Assembly (NCBI GenBank): GCA_023678885.1
Contig: CM043013.1
Coordinates: 17,144,791 to 17,208,790 of the forward strand
Direction of reading: 5' to 3'
DNA from: Pogostemon cablin
Lineage: Eukaryota > Streptophyta > Magnoliopsida > Lamiales > Lamiaceae
DNA length: 64,000 nt
Position numbers and translations under genes: made by a program. The notes beneath the pieces are model-generated. The model searched no databases, was not told where the DNA came from, and saw only the letters and a program-made list of their open reading frames with translations. Positions 1 through 8,974 of the stretch are shown piece by piece; the first letter of the stretch is position 1, and each line of letters begins with the position of its first letter.

Positions 1-1488
1 GCTTGAGCGGGTGGCCGAGCAGCGTCTTCTCCATCCTGCTCCACTCCTGTTTCGTCGTGCTTCTGTTTTGTATCATTCTATACCAGTTCTGCTTCATTCT
101 GTTCCAATTCTGGACCTGTATACTTCTTTTCGGATTTCAATGTGATCGCATTTACAGTCTCCTTTGGGTTTATCTCTGTATCCGAAGGAAATCTCCCTTT
201 CTGAAACTGCTGCTGCTGGTTTACGATAGTGGATATCTGGCACATGGTATAAGTCAAGTTCTGCAACTGCTTGTTCACTTCTTCATTATGCTTTGTTATG
301 TTCGAATCCATGAGAACAATACAGTTATTGATCTTATTGATATCAACATCATTCTTCTTCATGTACCTATCCAACACCTCATCAATACTGGACTTCCCTT
401 CTTCAGTCTTTGCACCATGATCAAAATTAGGCGGATATGGAACAACGTTATTCGGATTTGAATAAGCGAAGTTCTCATGTCTCTTTGGATTTTGCCAATT
501 GCCCCCTTGATTACTAGGACCACCCTCTTGGTTATTCCTTTGATTTGAATTACCTTGAAGGTACCTATTTCCTTGCCAATTCTGAGGAGCTCTCGAACCT
601 TGAAGACTCTGTCCCATAGCCCAATTAGCATCCTCTACCTCTTGGAGGTTCATCACTACATCATCACTTGTAGGCCCTCGGTTGCCTCCCCCATTATTAC
701 TTAATATCAGAGTAATCAGATTTTTGTTCATCTGCTCCAATTGAGCGACAACCTTATCATTCTTATCAGCTTCAGAAAATTTCTCTTCAACCTTTGTATC
801 TTTGCCAAGTATATAGGTTTCTTGGATCCTTTCAGATGGCCAATCTCTAGAGTTCATAGAGATTTCATCAAATAATTTTTCCACGACATTTGATGTTTTG
901 CCAAAGATTGTTCCTCCAGTAGAATTATCAACCAACACTCTAGATTTCGTTGTCCAGGCCATTATAGAAGACACTGATGAGTTGAGACTTTTTAAATCCA
1001 TGCTGTGGACATCTCCTTAACGCATCAGTAAACCTTTCCCAAGCCTCTCTAAATGATTCATCTCTCCGCTGCTTAAATTGATTGATCTTTTGCTTTAGTG
1101 CAAGAACCTTACCCGGTGGCATAAAACGATCCACAAATAACTGTTGTAGCTCAGTCCAGTTAGAACAACTGTCTCCCTTAAGCTTATCATACCACTCCCT
1201 TGCCTTATCAACCAATGAAAACCAAAAAAACCTCATCTTCCATCTATCATTAGTAGCATCAGCAACTTTCACTGTATCCATGTAGCTGTTGAAACGCTTA
1301 AGATGACCATAGGGTTCATAAAAAATGCTTCCGGCGAAGAGGTTTTTCTCCACCATATTAATCAGGGCAGGCCTTATGTCGTTCGCTTCATCAGCTTGAA
1401 CGGCTCCAACTATGCCTGATCCTCCAAGATTGGTGGACTTGAATGTCTCTCAGATGACAATGTTATCTTCATCAGTTCTATCTCCCAT
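1..1488 (-). pseudogene. Gag polyprotein of Athila-like Gypsy element (broken)
   Basis: The likely start is the ATG at 1488 (MGDRTDED), preceded by an acidic, serine-rich open stretch. A premature TGA at 1450-1452 follows within about 13 codons. The same frame then reopens into a retrotransposon gag core at 1356-940, with the family pattern of aromatic and charged residues (FWFSLVDKAREWYDKL, then FREAWERFTDALRRCPQHG). Near 945-960 the frame shifts, and the C-terminal half continues at 1001-78: glutamine/asparagine-rich linker, then a DEVLDRYMKKN motif at about 390-360, then a coiled-coil-like segment. Gag would form the virus-like particle. With one nonsense codon and one frameshift this copy cannot make full-length Gag. 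The TGA fits a CGA-to-TGA transition, which is inference. Confidence 0.8.
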
Positions 1489-1812
1489 ACTTGTTGTTTC
1501 TGATTCTGATTCGGATTCTGATTCAGCCTCTTCTAGGATAACCTGATTTTCTATCTGCTCTACTTCCTTCTCTAAGATTGCTTTAGGAGGTGCTTTGGTA
1601 TTCTTTGATTTTCCTCTCCTTTTCCTTGCAGAAGCTTCAATTTCTGGATAAAATTCGAGATCTTTAGCTTTCGTCTTTGACCTAGTTTACATGCAACTTC
1701 TAGAAAAATACAAGGTAAAACAATTAAATCCCAAAGAAAATATTCTAATTAAATAAGTAATAAAAGAAAATAAATAATTAAAACTGTCCCTTGCACAACG
1801 GCACCAAAAACT

Positions 1813-2505
1813 TGTTAGGCGTTTATTGTGCACTTCAATTTAATCCTCAAGTGTAAGGATGTCAATTGTAGCAGCAAGTACCCAAGTTAAATTATCAATC
1901 CCACTGAGATAATTAATTATCTATTTATTCTAAAATTACTATTCAACTAGAATTACGTAACCGAATTTCCAAGTTTTGAGTTTAAATAACTAAAAATACT
2001 GGAATAATAAATAACTGAATAATTAAAAGCAATAAAAATAAAATAAAGTATTAATCAAGAGATAAGCGAACAGCTCTAAGGTATCAGGTATTGACCAATT
2101 AATTCGGGTTATTAGACCTTCAATTGTTCATTCATGCAGTTTTACTGAAAATACACCACATAACCCTGTTAACCCACCAGATATGATCCGATTTTAAGCA
2201 ACAGTATATTCTGGTTTAAATCCTAAGGTGCACAAATATTACCAAGCCTTATTCCTAGATACTAATCAAAGCAAGCAACAATACCTCCGGATGGTAAGCC
2301 TGACTAACAAGATATTTTCTGGAATTACTACAAGGTTCTATTCACTTTCTACTTAACCGTCTAATTACATTATTCCACTAAACAAATTAAGTATTTGATT
2401 TACCAGTTCATGGAACTAAAGTGTTTATAGTGGAACTACTTCAATCCCTAACAGATAGATAATACTAATCATGAACGCACACAAGCTAACACAATAATTC
2501 AAGCA
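1813..2505 (-). repeat. LTR, 3' (R-U5) portion, of the left Gypsy element
   Basis: On the minus strand it ends ...CGCCTAACA at 1813, followed by the primer site, exactly like the LTR ending ...GCCTATCA at 55727. Similarity to 55030-55727 stops at about 2505, where unrelated sequence begins. The LTR therefore seems truncated or interrupted there, and the left element is not simply intact beyond the window. Confidence 0.7.
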
Positions 2506-3110
2506 TTTGAACTTAGTTGCATTTTTTATAAAATGACAAGAGCAAGTGTACTCTATCACTGTTGTATACGCGTGACCAAGTGCAAAATTTATAAGATTAT
2601 CGTCCCAAGGGAAAGTAAACATTGGCTAGTATCCGAATTATTCATTGACTTATGCTTTGTAAAGGAAATATGTTTGAAGGTTTTGTACTAAAAACTATAA
2701 CTTACGATTCTACTCACTTATCTAAAGTTTAAACTAATCAAGTAAATGATCAAATAACAAGCAAATGATAGATGGAATGAATGTAGAATGCACTTGAGAA
2801 GAGAGCAAGACTAATCATACTTATGGTTAAGATTTGAGCTAGATATTTATAATGATTCTCATTAACTTGCGGATTAAAAGCAATCACTAATTTACCCCTA
2901 GTCCCTATGGCCAAGGCAACTAGGTTCTCGACTCTTTACAAGCCTAAATCACCTAAGATTGTTCTTACTCTCAATTCCCTTAAGTATCTATGATCATAAG
3001 TTGGTTCTTCTCACTCAATTACTTAAGTGTCCATTTGTGAATGTTCTAAGCCTAAGGAGGGTATGGCTTACCTCCCCTTATACTAACATACATGCACAAT
3101 TCAATATATG
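2506..3110 (-). repeat. Second Gypsy-type LTR fragment (probable)
   Basis: On the minus strand this segment has the composition of a Gypsy LTR: a stretch reading tttcccttgggacgat, as commonly found near plant Gypsy LTR ends, and a long non-coding body with the tag ctagggg near 2895. No coding frame was found. Its outer end near 3110 is not defined, and no target duplication could be assigned. Call based on general resemblance only. Confidence 0.4.
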
Positions 3111-3153
3111 ATTCAATTAAACATCCACTCACAACATTGGAATGACCATCCTA

Positions 3154-3463
3154 ACATGAGAGGAAGAGCCTCTTGAGCAGATCTTGATAGGTTGGGTCTC
3201 TTGAAGTGACAAAGATGTAGGAATAGCCTATGACTATCCCTGTTCTTGTTCTGAAGAATGCAATCCTCTCCATCTCGTCCCAAGAGAATTCCCAGAATGT
3301 CAGGCGACAGAAGAGTTCGACTTGAACAACAGCAAGCCCCAGTCCAGGCACTTGCTTGTGGATTTCCATCCCTCTGCTCCTGCACCTTTGCAAGTTCCTC
3401 TTTGATTGGGTCGTCTTCTGGTAAGAGTGCAAGTGGTACTGTCTTCCGAACTAAATCTACAAC
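3154..3463 (-). pseudogene. MCU: Mitochondrial calcium uniporter (MCU) pseudogene, second-exon fragment
   Basis: On the minus strand, directly after a splice-acceptor-like ctccag at about 3464, one frame reads VVDLVRKTVPLALLPEDDP. That is the start of the second exon in plant MCU genes as I know them. After about 34 codons a one-base shift moves to the frame ending LAVVQVELFCRLTFWEFSW, then the pore region, GIVIGY and TSRDPTYQDLLKRLFLSC-stop. MCU forms the Ca2+ channel of the inner mitochondrial membrane. Three defects argue against function. There is a frameshift plus loss of about 10 residues between HKQ and GLGLA. The pore signature reads WDEMER instead of WDxMEP, so proline is lost. The C-terminal coiled coil is missing after LFLS. 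The retained acceptor suggests a genomic duplicate rather than a retrocopy. No first exon was found upstream. Confidence 0.75.
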
Positions 3464-4855
3464 CTGGAGAATAAGTCATCAAAGGATGTTTAGCCATATT
3501 CTCAGTTGTGTGATGTGAAACTAACTGAAAATCTTGAAATCATATCCAGTCATTGAGTCCAAGAACTTCAGAATAATTAATGGAAAGTGCTCTGCAATTT
3601 TCACAGCTATGAGATATTCTGAAGCATCCACAAGAATAGAAGAGCACTACACCACTCATTCACAAATTACATCACTGTTTAACAAAGATAATGCTGAAGG
3701 ATCAAGCATGAGTTAAAAAAAAAATGAGAATGTTTACCGGTTGTTAAATAACTATCTCATCTAACATATATATGAGCCACGATCTAATAAAATTAAGTCA
3801 GGAGTTTGAATCGCACCGCAAGTAATTATTAAAGTGCAAGCTAGAGTGATTAATTAAATATTAATGATACACATTTCTACAAGCCTAAGCTTTTAGAAAC
3901 GGCGATCATTTTAACTCGGGTATCTTTGTAGGCTAGTATGATCATCTTATGGTTCTTCAACGGAAGTGCATTTAGATCTGTTCGCTCAAGATGCTGGGTG
4001 AACAACCTGTCAAGAATCTTAGAATTCCTCTTCAAGGGATCAATCTTTAAAAGACGAGTAACAAAAAGGCTTCTGTAATCAAATTCTCTCCTCTCTCTCT
4101 CTCTCGAGTTCAGTCTACTCTTCTTTATCATCAACTAGTCCATTTTCAGTTCTTAATATTGGCTGGACCTGAGATAGAGTCATTGATCATACATATCAAT
4201 CAATTAAGTATCTCGAAATAGACAAGGCAATTACAAAGTTTCAATAAACAAAATGAACTCCCAACCCCAAAGAATTGAAATGAAAGAGTTACATAAGCAT
4301 ACAAAAGGCTATAAGCAAAACTAAACTTAATAAGCAATTCAATCTTTCAAGGAAATTAGTATGGTCATGCTATATTTACGGATAACTAGTCTTACCCTAA
4401 AGTCATGAAGCCAAAATCGTTTGAACCAATTCAATTGAGTGGAGAGAGACATATTTGTAGTTGGATTAAGGATTCCCATATTCTTTAGTACTCATTAATC
4501 CAACACCGTCACCCGCCACCACAAAATTTACACCTTTACTAGATCTGCTCATGTACAGTTTGACCCACGGCAGCCCCTAACTCTCAGCTTCACAATTGAA
4601 ACCAAAAGGCGTTTTACGTTTCATAAGCTAGGAAACACACACACACAAGAAGAGAATCACTGAAGCTAACGAGACGGGAGTCAGGGCATCTTCCGGAGGG
4701 GTGGTGGAAGTAAGTGCTGCCAGGGGGCGAGCTGCAATTGATCCGGTGGGAAGAGCAGAGGAAGATTGGCAGCGTCAACAAGAGAATCGCAGAAGCTAAC
4801 CAGAGATTCAAAGCCGTTTGAGATTTTTTAACAGGGGTTCTCAAATTTTTTATTT
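3464..4855. other. Intergenic; no convincing gene
   Basis: Contains an 85-codon minus-strand ORF (3877-4134) with a GA-repeat-encoded RERERR stretch and a lysine/leucine-rich body that I do not recognise. It also holds a TA-rich stretch near 3765 and an (AC)n/(TG)n tract near 4630. No splice pattern connects the ORF to the MCU pseudogene. It may be a chance frame. Confidence 0.4.
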
Positions 4856-4859
4856 CAAA

Positions 4860-4985
4860 AAGATAAGGGGCCTATTTTATCCAATCTAAAAAGGAAAAGG
4901 ACATAGATGAATAAAAAAGAGGATTATAAGCCTATTTGATCCATCGGGATAAGATGGAGGGCCAAATTGACCCTTTGCCCTTCGG
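4860..4985 (+). repeat. Dispersed repeat, copy 1 (GGGATAAGATGG ... CCCTTTGCCCTT)
   Basis: Ends in gggataagatggagggcc and then ccctttgccctt. A related copy lies on the opposite strand at about 6795-6935 and a weaker one at about 17230-17300. Copies 1 and 2 face each other across the candidate small gene. Family unknown. Confidence 0.5.
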
Positions 4986-5461
4986 AAAAAAAAACCAGTG
5001 ATTTCCAATACTACTGAATTTGCTGGTTTACCGGTTTTGACCGAATTTAACCCGGTTCAATCGTAAAAGCGGTTATTTAAGTTTTTTCGGACTGGCTCCA
5101 GTTCCCAGTTGAACCGGCCGGTCCAGATTCGAAAACAGCTAAGAATTAAAATTGCATCTAGTTAGTGCACAATTAACTCATTAGCAACACTGTAAATTGC
5201 ATCAAACAGAGTAATCCACTGCTTTATTATACTGCTTTGACTCTCCATAAACTTAGGTCAATAGTCTAAATCATGCCATTCATTCTATCACGTATCATTG
5301 TGCAGCAAAGAGGGGAGAAGGGTGCTTGAAAAGGTAAATATTATGACTATATCACTCCTCCTATAGGGTATCATGAAACTGATCAAACAACATATCTCCA
5401 ACTAACTTTTGGGCGAAACCTTCTCAGAAACCTTCACAGATCTGTTACACTTAGTAGTCTA
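4986..5461. other. Non-coding, with CCGGTT-rich repeat at 5015-5135
   Basis: The stretch 5015-5135 is rich in accggt/gaaccgg motifs in both orientations, a pattern common in plant dispersed repeats. 5136-5461 would be the 3' untranslated region of the minus-strand candidate gene. No ORF of note. Confidence 0.4.
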
Positions 5462-6709
5462 TCATCCGTATGGTGGCAACCTCTTAGAATGTGATTGGCT
5501 TGCTACCTTAAGATCCGTAAAACCCTGAAATCACAAAAGACAAAACAAAGATTTTCAACCAGAATAAAGTACTCAAAGTTTGAATTTCTGTGTATATTCA
5601 CACAGAATAATAATACTTAACAAAGTATCTATTAGAGTCTAAATGTTTTCCAGCTTAGCAGAGCATTGAAATGGAGATATAGTATACCTTCATAGAAGTG
5701 GATTTCTTAGAAGGCACTAGATCAGGCAAGCTGGTTTCTTTTCTTTTTCTTCAAAAGATATCAAGAGATCTATTTCCTCATCAGCACAATGAGGAGTCAG
5801 TTTTTCCATTGTCCATAAGATGAAGAAACAAGACTAGCTCTTACTTGAACAGAGATAACACGACAATCCCAGAGAATTAGCCCGTCTGTTCTATTGCTAG
5901 CCCTCTGATGCCACAAGACACTCAATTTGATCAATCTCACGAAACTTGTTACAGCAACCCAAAAATTTCAATAAAGTTTTCTGTTTATTCATATAGCATT
6001 TCTATACAAGGATTTAGATTGACTAAAATTACTAACCTGCTTTTTTCAATTGGAAACAAAAACCACAAATAGATCAGAACTATCTGGTTTTGTATCCCAT
6101 CCTCTTGCAGCTTCTTACAGAGAAATTATACATTGTCCTCACTACCAAGGGTTTAAAAATGTTATTAATGAGATAACTATCAAGAATCAACTATAAGTTC
6201 TTCTTTCATCAAAGATCAGGAGACAATTAGCAGCTAAAATCAGCTACAGCAAATATCATTACCAGGGATGCAACATAAATTGTACAACGCAATAAGGCAA
6301 TTAACACCACCTCACCCCCATCTGATTAGGTAAACGGCGTAAACGACCCAACAAACCAATATGTATCCAAAGAACAAACAACAGAATAATCAGCTTTCTG
6401 CCCAAACATATGACTTTTAAATTAAATTGAATAGCATCAAGCATTGATTACGTGATATATTAGGTAAAACAGCGCACGCAATGCTTAGGGGTACTGAAGC
6501 AGCTCATAACACACACACACACATTACCAGTAATAATAAGGGGTGTTCTGAAAACGATGAAATCCTACCGGTGTATTAGCCATTGATGAATAAGATGCGT
6601 CTGAATTCAAAGTCGCCATTTTTTTAGTTCTTATTATTCGACATTTTTCTTCCATTGCATGTCCTGATTGTATGTACTCGCACCGCAAATCGGAGTCTAT
6701 TTTCGACAT
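5462..6709 (-). CDS. Candidate three-exon small gene, 95 aa, unknown function
   Basis: Proposed exons on the minus strand are 6709-6528 (182 nt), 5730-5688 (43 nt) and 5524-5462 (63 nt, ending TGA). They sum to 288 nt, and all three stay in one frame. Borders are canonical: donor CTG|gtaatg, acceptor aaaccag|CTTG, donor AAG|gtatac, acceptor tgatttcag|GG. The third acceptor has a good pyrimidine tract; the second is weak. Exon 1 starts MSKIDSDLRCEYIQSG, with a second in-frame ATG at 6619 (MATLNSDAS); exon 3 ends KRLPPYG. The product is basic at its C-terminus, with no signal peptide or membrane segment seen. I recognise no family. The exon chain is inferred from frame consistency and splice signals alone, so a chance arrangement is possible. 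Confidence 0.35.
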
Positions 6710-6794
6710 TGTTAACGGGCCTCGTATATGGGCTTTGGTAGACTGATTCAGGCCCACTAGCAGCCTTCGTTTATGGAGAAGCCCAATGGATCGT

Positions 6795-6935
6795 CTTGTT
6801 TTTTTAAGGGCAAAGGGTCGGATTTGCCCCATCTTATCCCTCAATATCAAATTGACCCTCCACCTATATTTTTAATCTTTTAAACCCTTATTATTTATTA
6901 ATTGGATCAATGAGGACCCTCTTCTTTTTAAAATA
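6795..6935 (-). repeat. Dispersed repeat, copy 2 (inverted relative to 4860-4985)
   Basis: On the minus strand it carries gggataagatggggcaaa then gaccctttgccctt, matching copy 1. Together the copies form an imperfect inverted pair about 1.8 kb apart around the candidate gene. Confidence 0.5.
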
Positions 6936-6936
6936 A

Positions 6937-7268
6937 GGAAAATTTTACGTTTGGTCCATAAGAATTCCTTCACTTTAATTATAGTCCCATAGGAATATAC
7001 TGGTCCCATAACTAGCGGTTTTGGTACCATAAGAATATTATAATAGAAAATTTTCATCCCAAATTAACTTATATTATTATAAATTACCAGATTTATATTA
7101 TTTTCTATGTTTCAAAATAGTCATAGTAAGTTTTGGTCTTATTAATGGTTTAGAATATTTCGTCAACTATTAACAATTTAGATGAAAAATTCATATGAGA
7201 CTAAATCTGCCAATTTTAGAATTTTTTTGGCTTTGAGTAATTCTTATGGGACTAAATATGAAATTATC
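6937..7268. mobile_element. Mutator-type MITE (332 bp)
   Basis: Flanked on both sides by the identical 13-mer CTTTTTAAAATAA (6924-6936 and 7269-7281), compatible with a 9-bp or slightly longer target duplication. Ends are inverted: GGAAAATTTTACGTTTGGTCC-like on the left, and the reverse of GGGACTAAATATGAAATTATC on the right, both followed inward by CATAAGAATT. No ORF. The part from 7282 to 7419 is AT-rich with no feature. Confidence 0.65.
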
Positions 7269-7419
7269 CTTTTTAAAATAAAACAATTATACCCTTCCCT
7301 TAAAAAATCAATTAACGGCGTTAAGAATCAAAGAATTCTGCGTAATCATCTTCAATTCTTCATATCAAATCTAAATCTCTAAATCTTCAGAGCAAACCGA
7401 ACCATCCTTGTCATCCTGT

Positions 7420-7622
7420 TTCCTCGACACAAAACGCAAATCGCTTCACAAAATCTTCAGCTTCTTGTTAGGCTTCTTCAAGAGTTGCAATCCTCGGGAG
7501 GGTGCAGAGAAGACAAAGATTTGGAGACCCTAATCGCAGAACATATGATTGAATCTCATGTAGCGGATCAAATTCTTACTGGAAAAACAAATTCACTTTC
7601 TTTTCTCGATTTGGAGGATTAG
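7420..7622 (+). pseudogene. NLR relic, N-terminal (R1-type coiled-coil) segment
   Basis: One frame reads DTKRKSLHKIFSFLLGFF and, after a frameshift near 7495, the next reads EDKDLETLIAEHMIESHVAD and then QILTG before a stop at 7621-7623. The ESLH...FLL...DLE..I..A...IESHVxDQI pattern is the N-terminal region of R1-like (late-blight type) NLR proteins of asterids. That is family knowledge; the match is by eye. NLRs are cytoplasmic immune receptors. The expected continuation, linker then P-loop, is found at 16131-17045, beyond a large nested insertion. The gene is dead: frameshift, stop and interruption. Confidence 0.55.
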
Positions 7623-7652
7623 ATTTAGTAGTAGTAGTAGAAGCATTTTGTG

Positions 7653-7771
7653 ATGGCACTGATCCACCTGCCAGGAGAGGAAATATTCATCTCTATTGAT
7701 TTTTTTTACTACAATAAACATATAGGCAGGGTAGCATTGAGCAGTTTTCTAAAGGAATTTTGGGATGTTCC
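7653..7771 (+). pseudogene. DUF4283 (LINE-associated) fragment, left half
   Basis: The ATG at 7653 begins MALIHLPGEEIFISIDFFYY, then NKHIGRVALSSFLKEFWDVP, reaching the Copia insertion point. The pattern of a hydrophobic strand, a LPG turn, then GR(L/V)AL...L...(L/F)W matches DUF4283 proteins, often the first ORF of plant LINEs or derived host copies. The match continues beyond the Copia element at 15897. Between 7623 and 7652 there is a short (TAG)n tract. Confidence 0.5.
7767..7771 (+). repeat. Target-site duplication GTTCC (left)
   Basis: GTTCC precedes the 5' LTR and recurs at 15892-15896 right after the 3' LTR, fixing both ends of the Copia element. Confidence 0.9.
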
Positions 7772-8974
7772 TGTTGGATTGTATGCTAAAAGTCTAGCTT
7801 TAGTATGAACAATGTCATAACAATATTTGAAATGAGAATCATTGATCAAATGATTGCATCTTATAATTTATTTTATATGCATGATGCAATAGTCCATTTA
7901 CTTTATATTGTAGATAATATGTTGTGCGACAACACGCGGAAGATCATATTATCGGTTTCCTTATAAAGTATAAACAGATGCTCACAACTGAGATAGACGG
8001 GGACTCTCTATCGGTATAGTTGTAGTGTGCTTTGGTATTAGCTTATCTTGGCTATAGAATCACATTAGTGCACTTGTGTGTATTGAGCAGGACCGCTTGA
8101 GATCGTTCTTCTTATACTGACTATATAGTAGAACTTGATCTCTGTTATTATGGAAGTTCGTGCTCTTAATCCCTATACAATAACCTCGACACGTAGGGAA
8201 GTATGTATTTCTTTGATTCATCAATGGGTGAGATTTAAAAGTATTAAATCAATATACTCGGTGAGTTGGGAAGTAGTGCTGTCTCTATGGTGTGCTGTTG
8301 ATTGTAGAAGGAATCCATGTCCGACATAGGTTATGATGTCCCCTTGAGGAGCTCATAAGGTTTATCATGTAAATCTTGCAAGTGGATTAATTTCCGGCAT
8401 TATAATAAGGTTGAGTGGTACTACTCTCGGATGAGATATTAATTAATTTGAGTTGTCAGTAACTTAATTAATTAATGGACATTGTATTTCTTAAACATGG
8501 GGAGACCATCGGGCTTATAATAAGAAGGAGCCCAGAACATAATTTTGGGATTGTACGGGTAGTGCAGTAATAATATTTTAGTGGACTATATTATTGTTAT
8601 TGGATTTGATTAAAAGCTTTGGGCTAAGCTTGGTTAATTAAATTCAATTGATGCCCAGCCCAATTTCTCCTCCTGGTCCCTGCTGTAGCCCAACTATATA
8701 AGTCATCTCAGCTCCTGTTAACCCTAAGTCAGTGCCTCATTTGACAGTTAGAAAAGAACAGGAGCAGATTGAGAGAATCCTGCGGATTGTTGCCCACACA
8801 ACAGCAGGATTCGACTTGGGACATACAGCAGAAGATTGAGAGGTGGTTCTCTGCAACGGTTCATCCTCTACATCAACCCAGAAGTACGGTAAACAAGTTT
8901 ATATTCGCTTCCGCTGATTGTTTGCCTGAATTTCTTAACGGATCACGTTGAACCACACGATCCAATTGCCAACA
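7772..8974 (+). repeat. 5' LTR of Copia element 1
   Basis: Starts TGTTGGATTGTATGC and ends GCCAACA. Contains a TATA-like ctatataag at 8692-8700, so the transcript probably starts just downstream. A 60-64 codon frame inside the LTR (8135-8329) recurs in the other LTR and is not considered coding. Confidence 0.9.

Larger units (their letters stand above)
1..2505 (-). mobile_element. Ty3/Gypsy (Athila-like) retrotransposon, 5' part, truncated by window edge
   Basis: Read on the minus strand the order is LTR 3' half (2505 to 1813), primer-binding site (about 1807-1790), leader, then gag running off position 1. The primer site reads TTGGTGCCGTTGTGCAAG, a diverged form of the tRNA-Asp-type site of Athila elements. 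The LTR part is clearly related to positions 55030-55727 of the complete element at 53750-60582: both share the stretch around attattgtgttagcttgtg. Polymerase genes would lie left of the window and cannot be assessed. Confidence 0.8.

Noticed and set aside
3258..3518. 86-aa plus-strand frame
   Set aside because: Antisense shadow of the MCU pseudogene, whose minus-strand similarity is clear.
3775..3830. tRNA-like or SINE-like stretch (gagtttgaatcgc)
   Set aside because: Only a weak box-B resemblance, no box A at a fitting distance and no flanking duplication.
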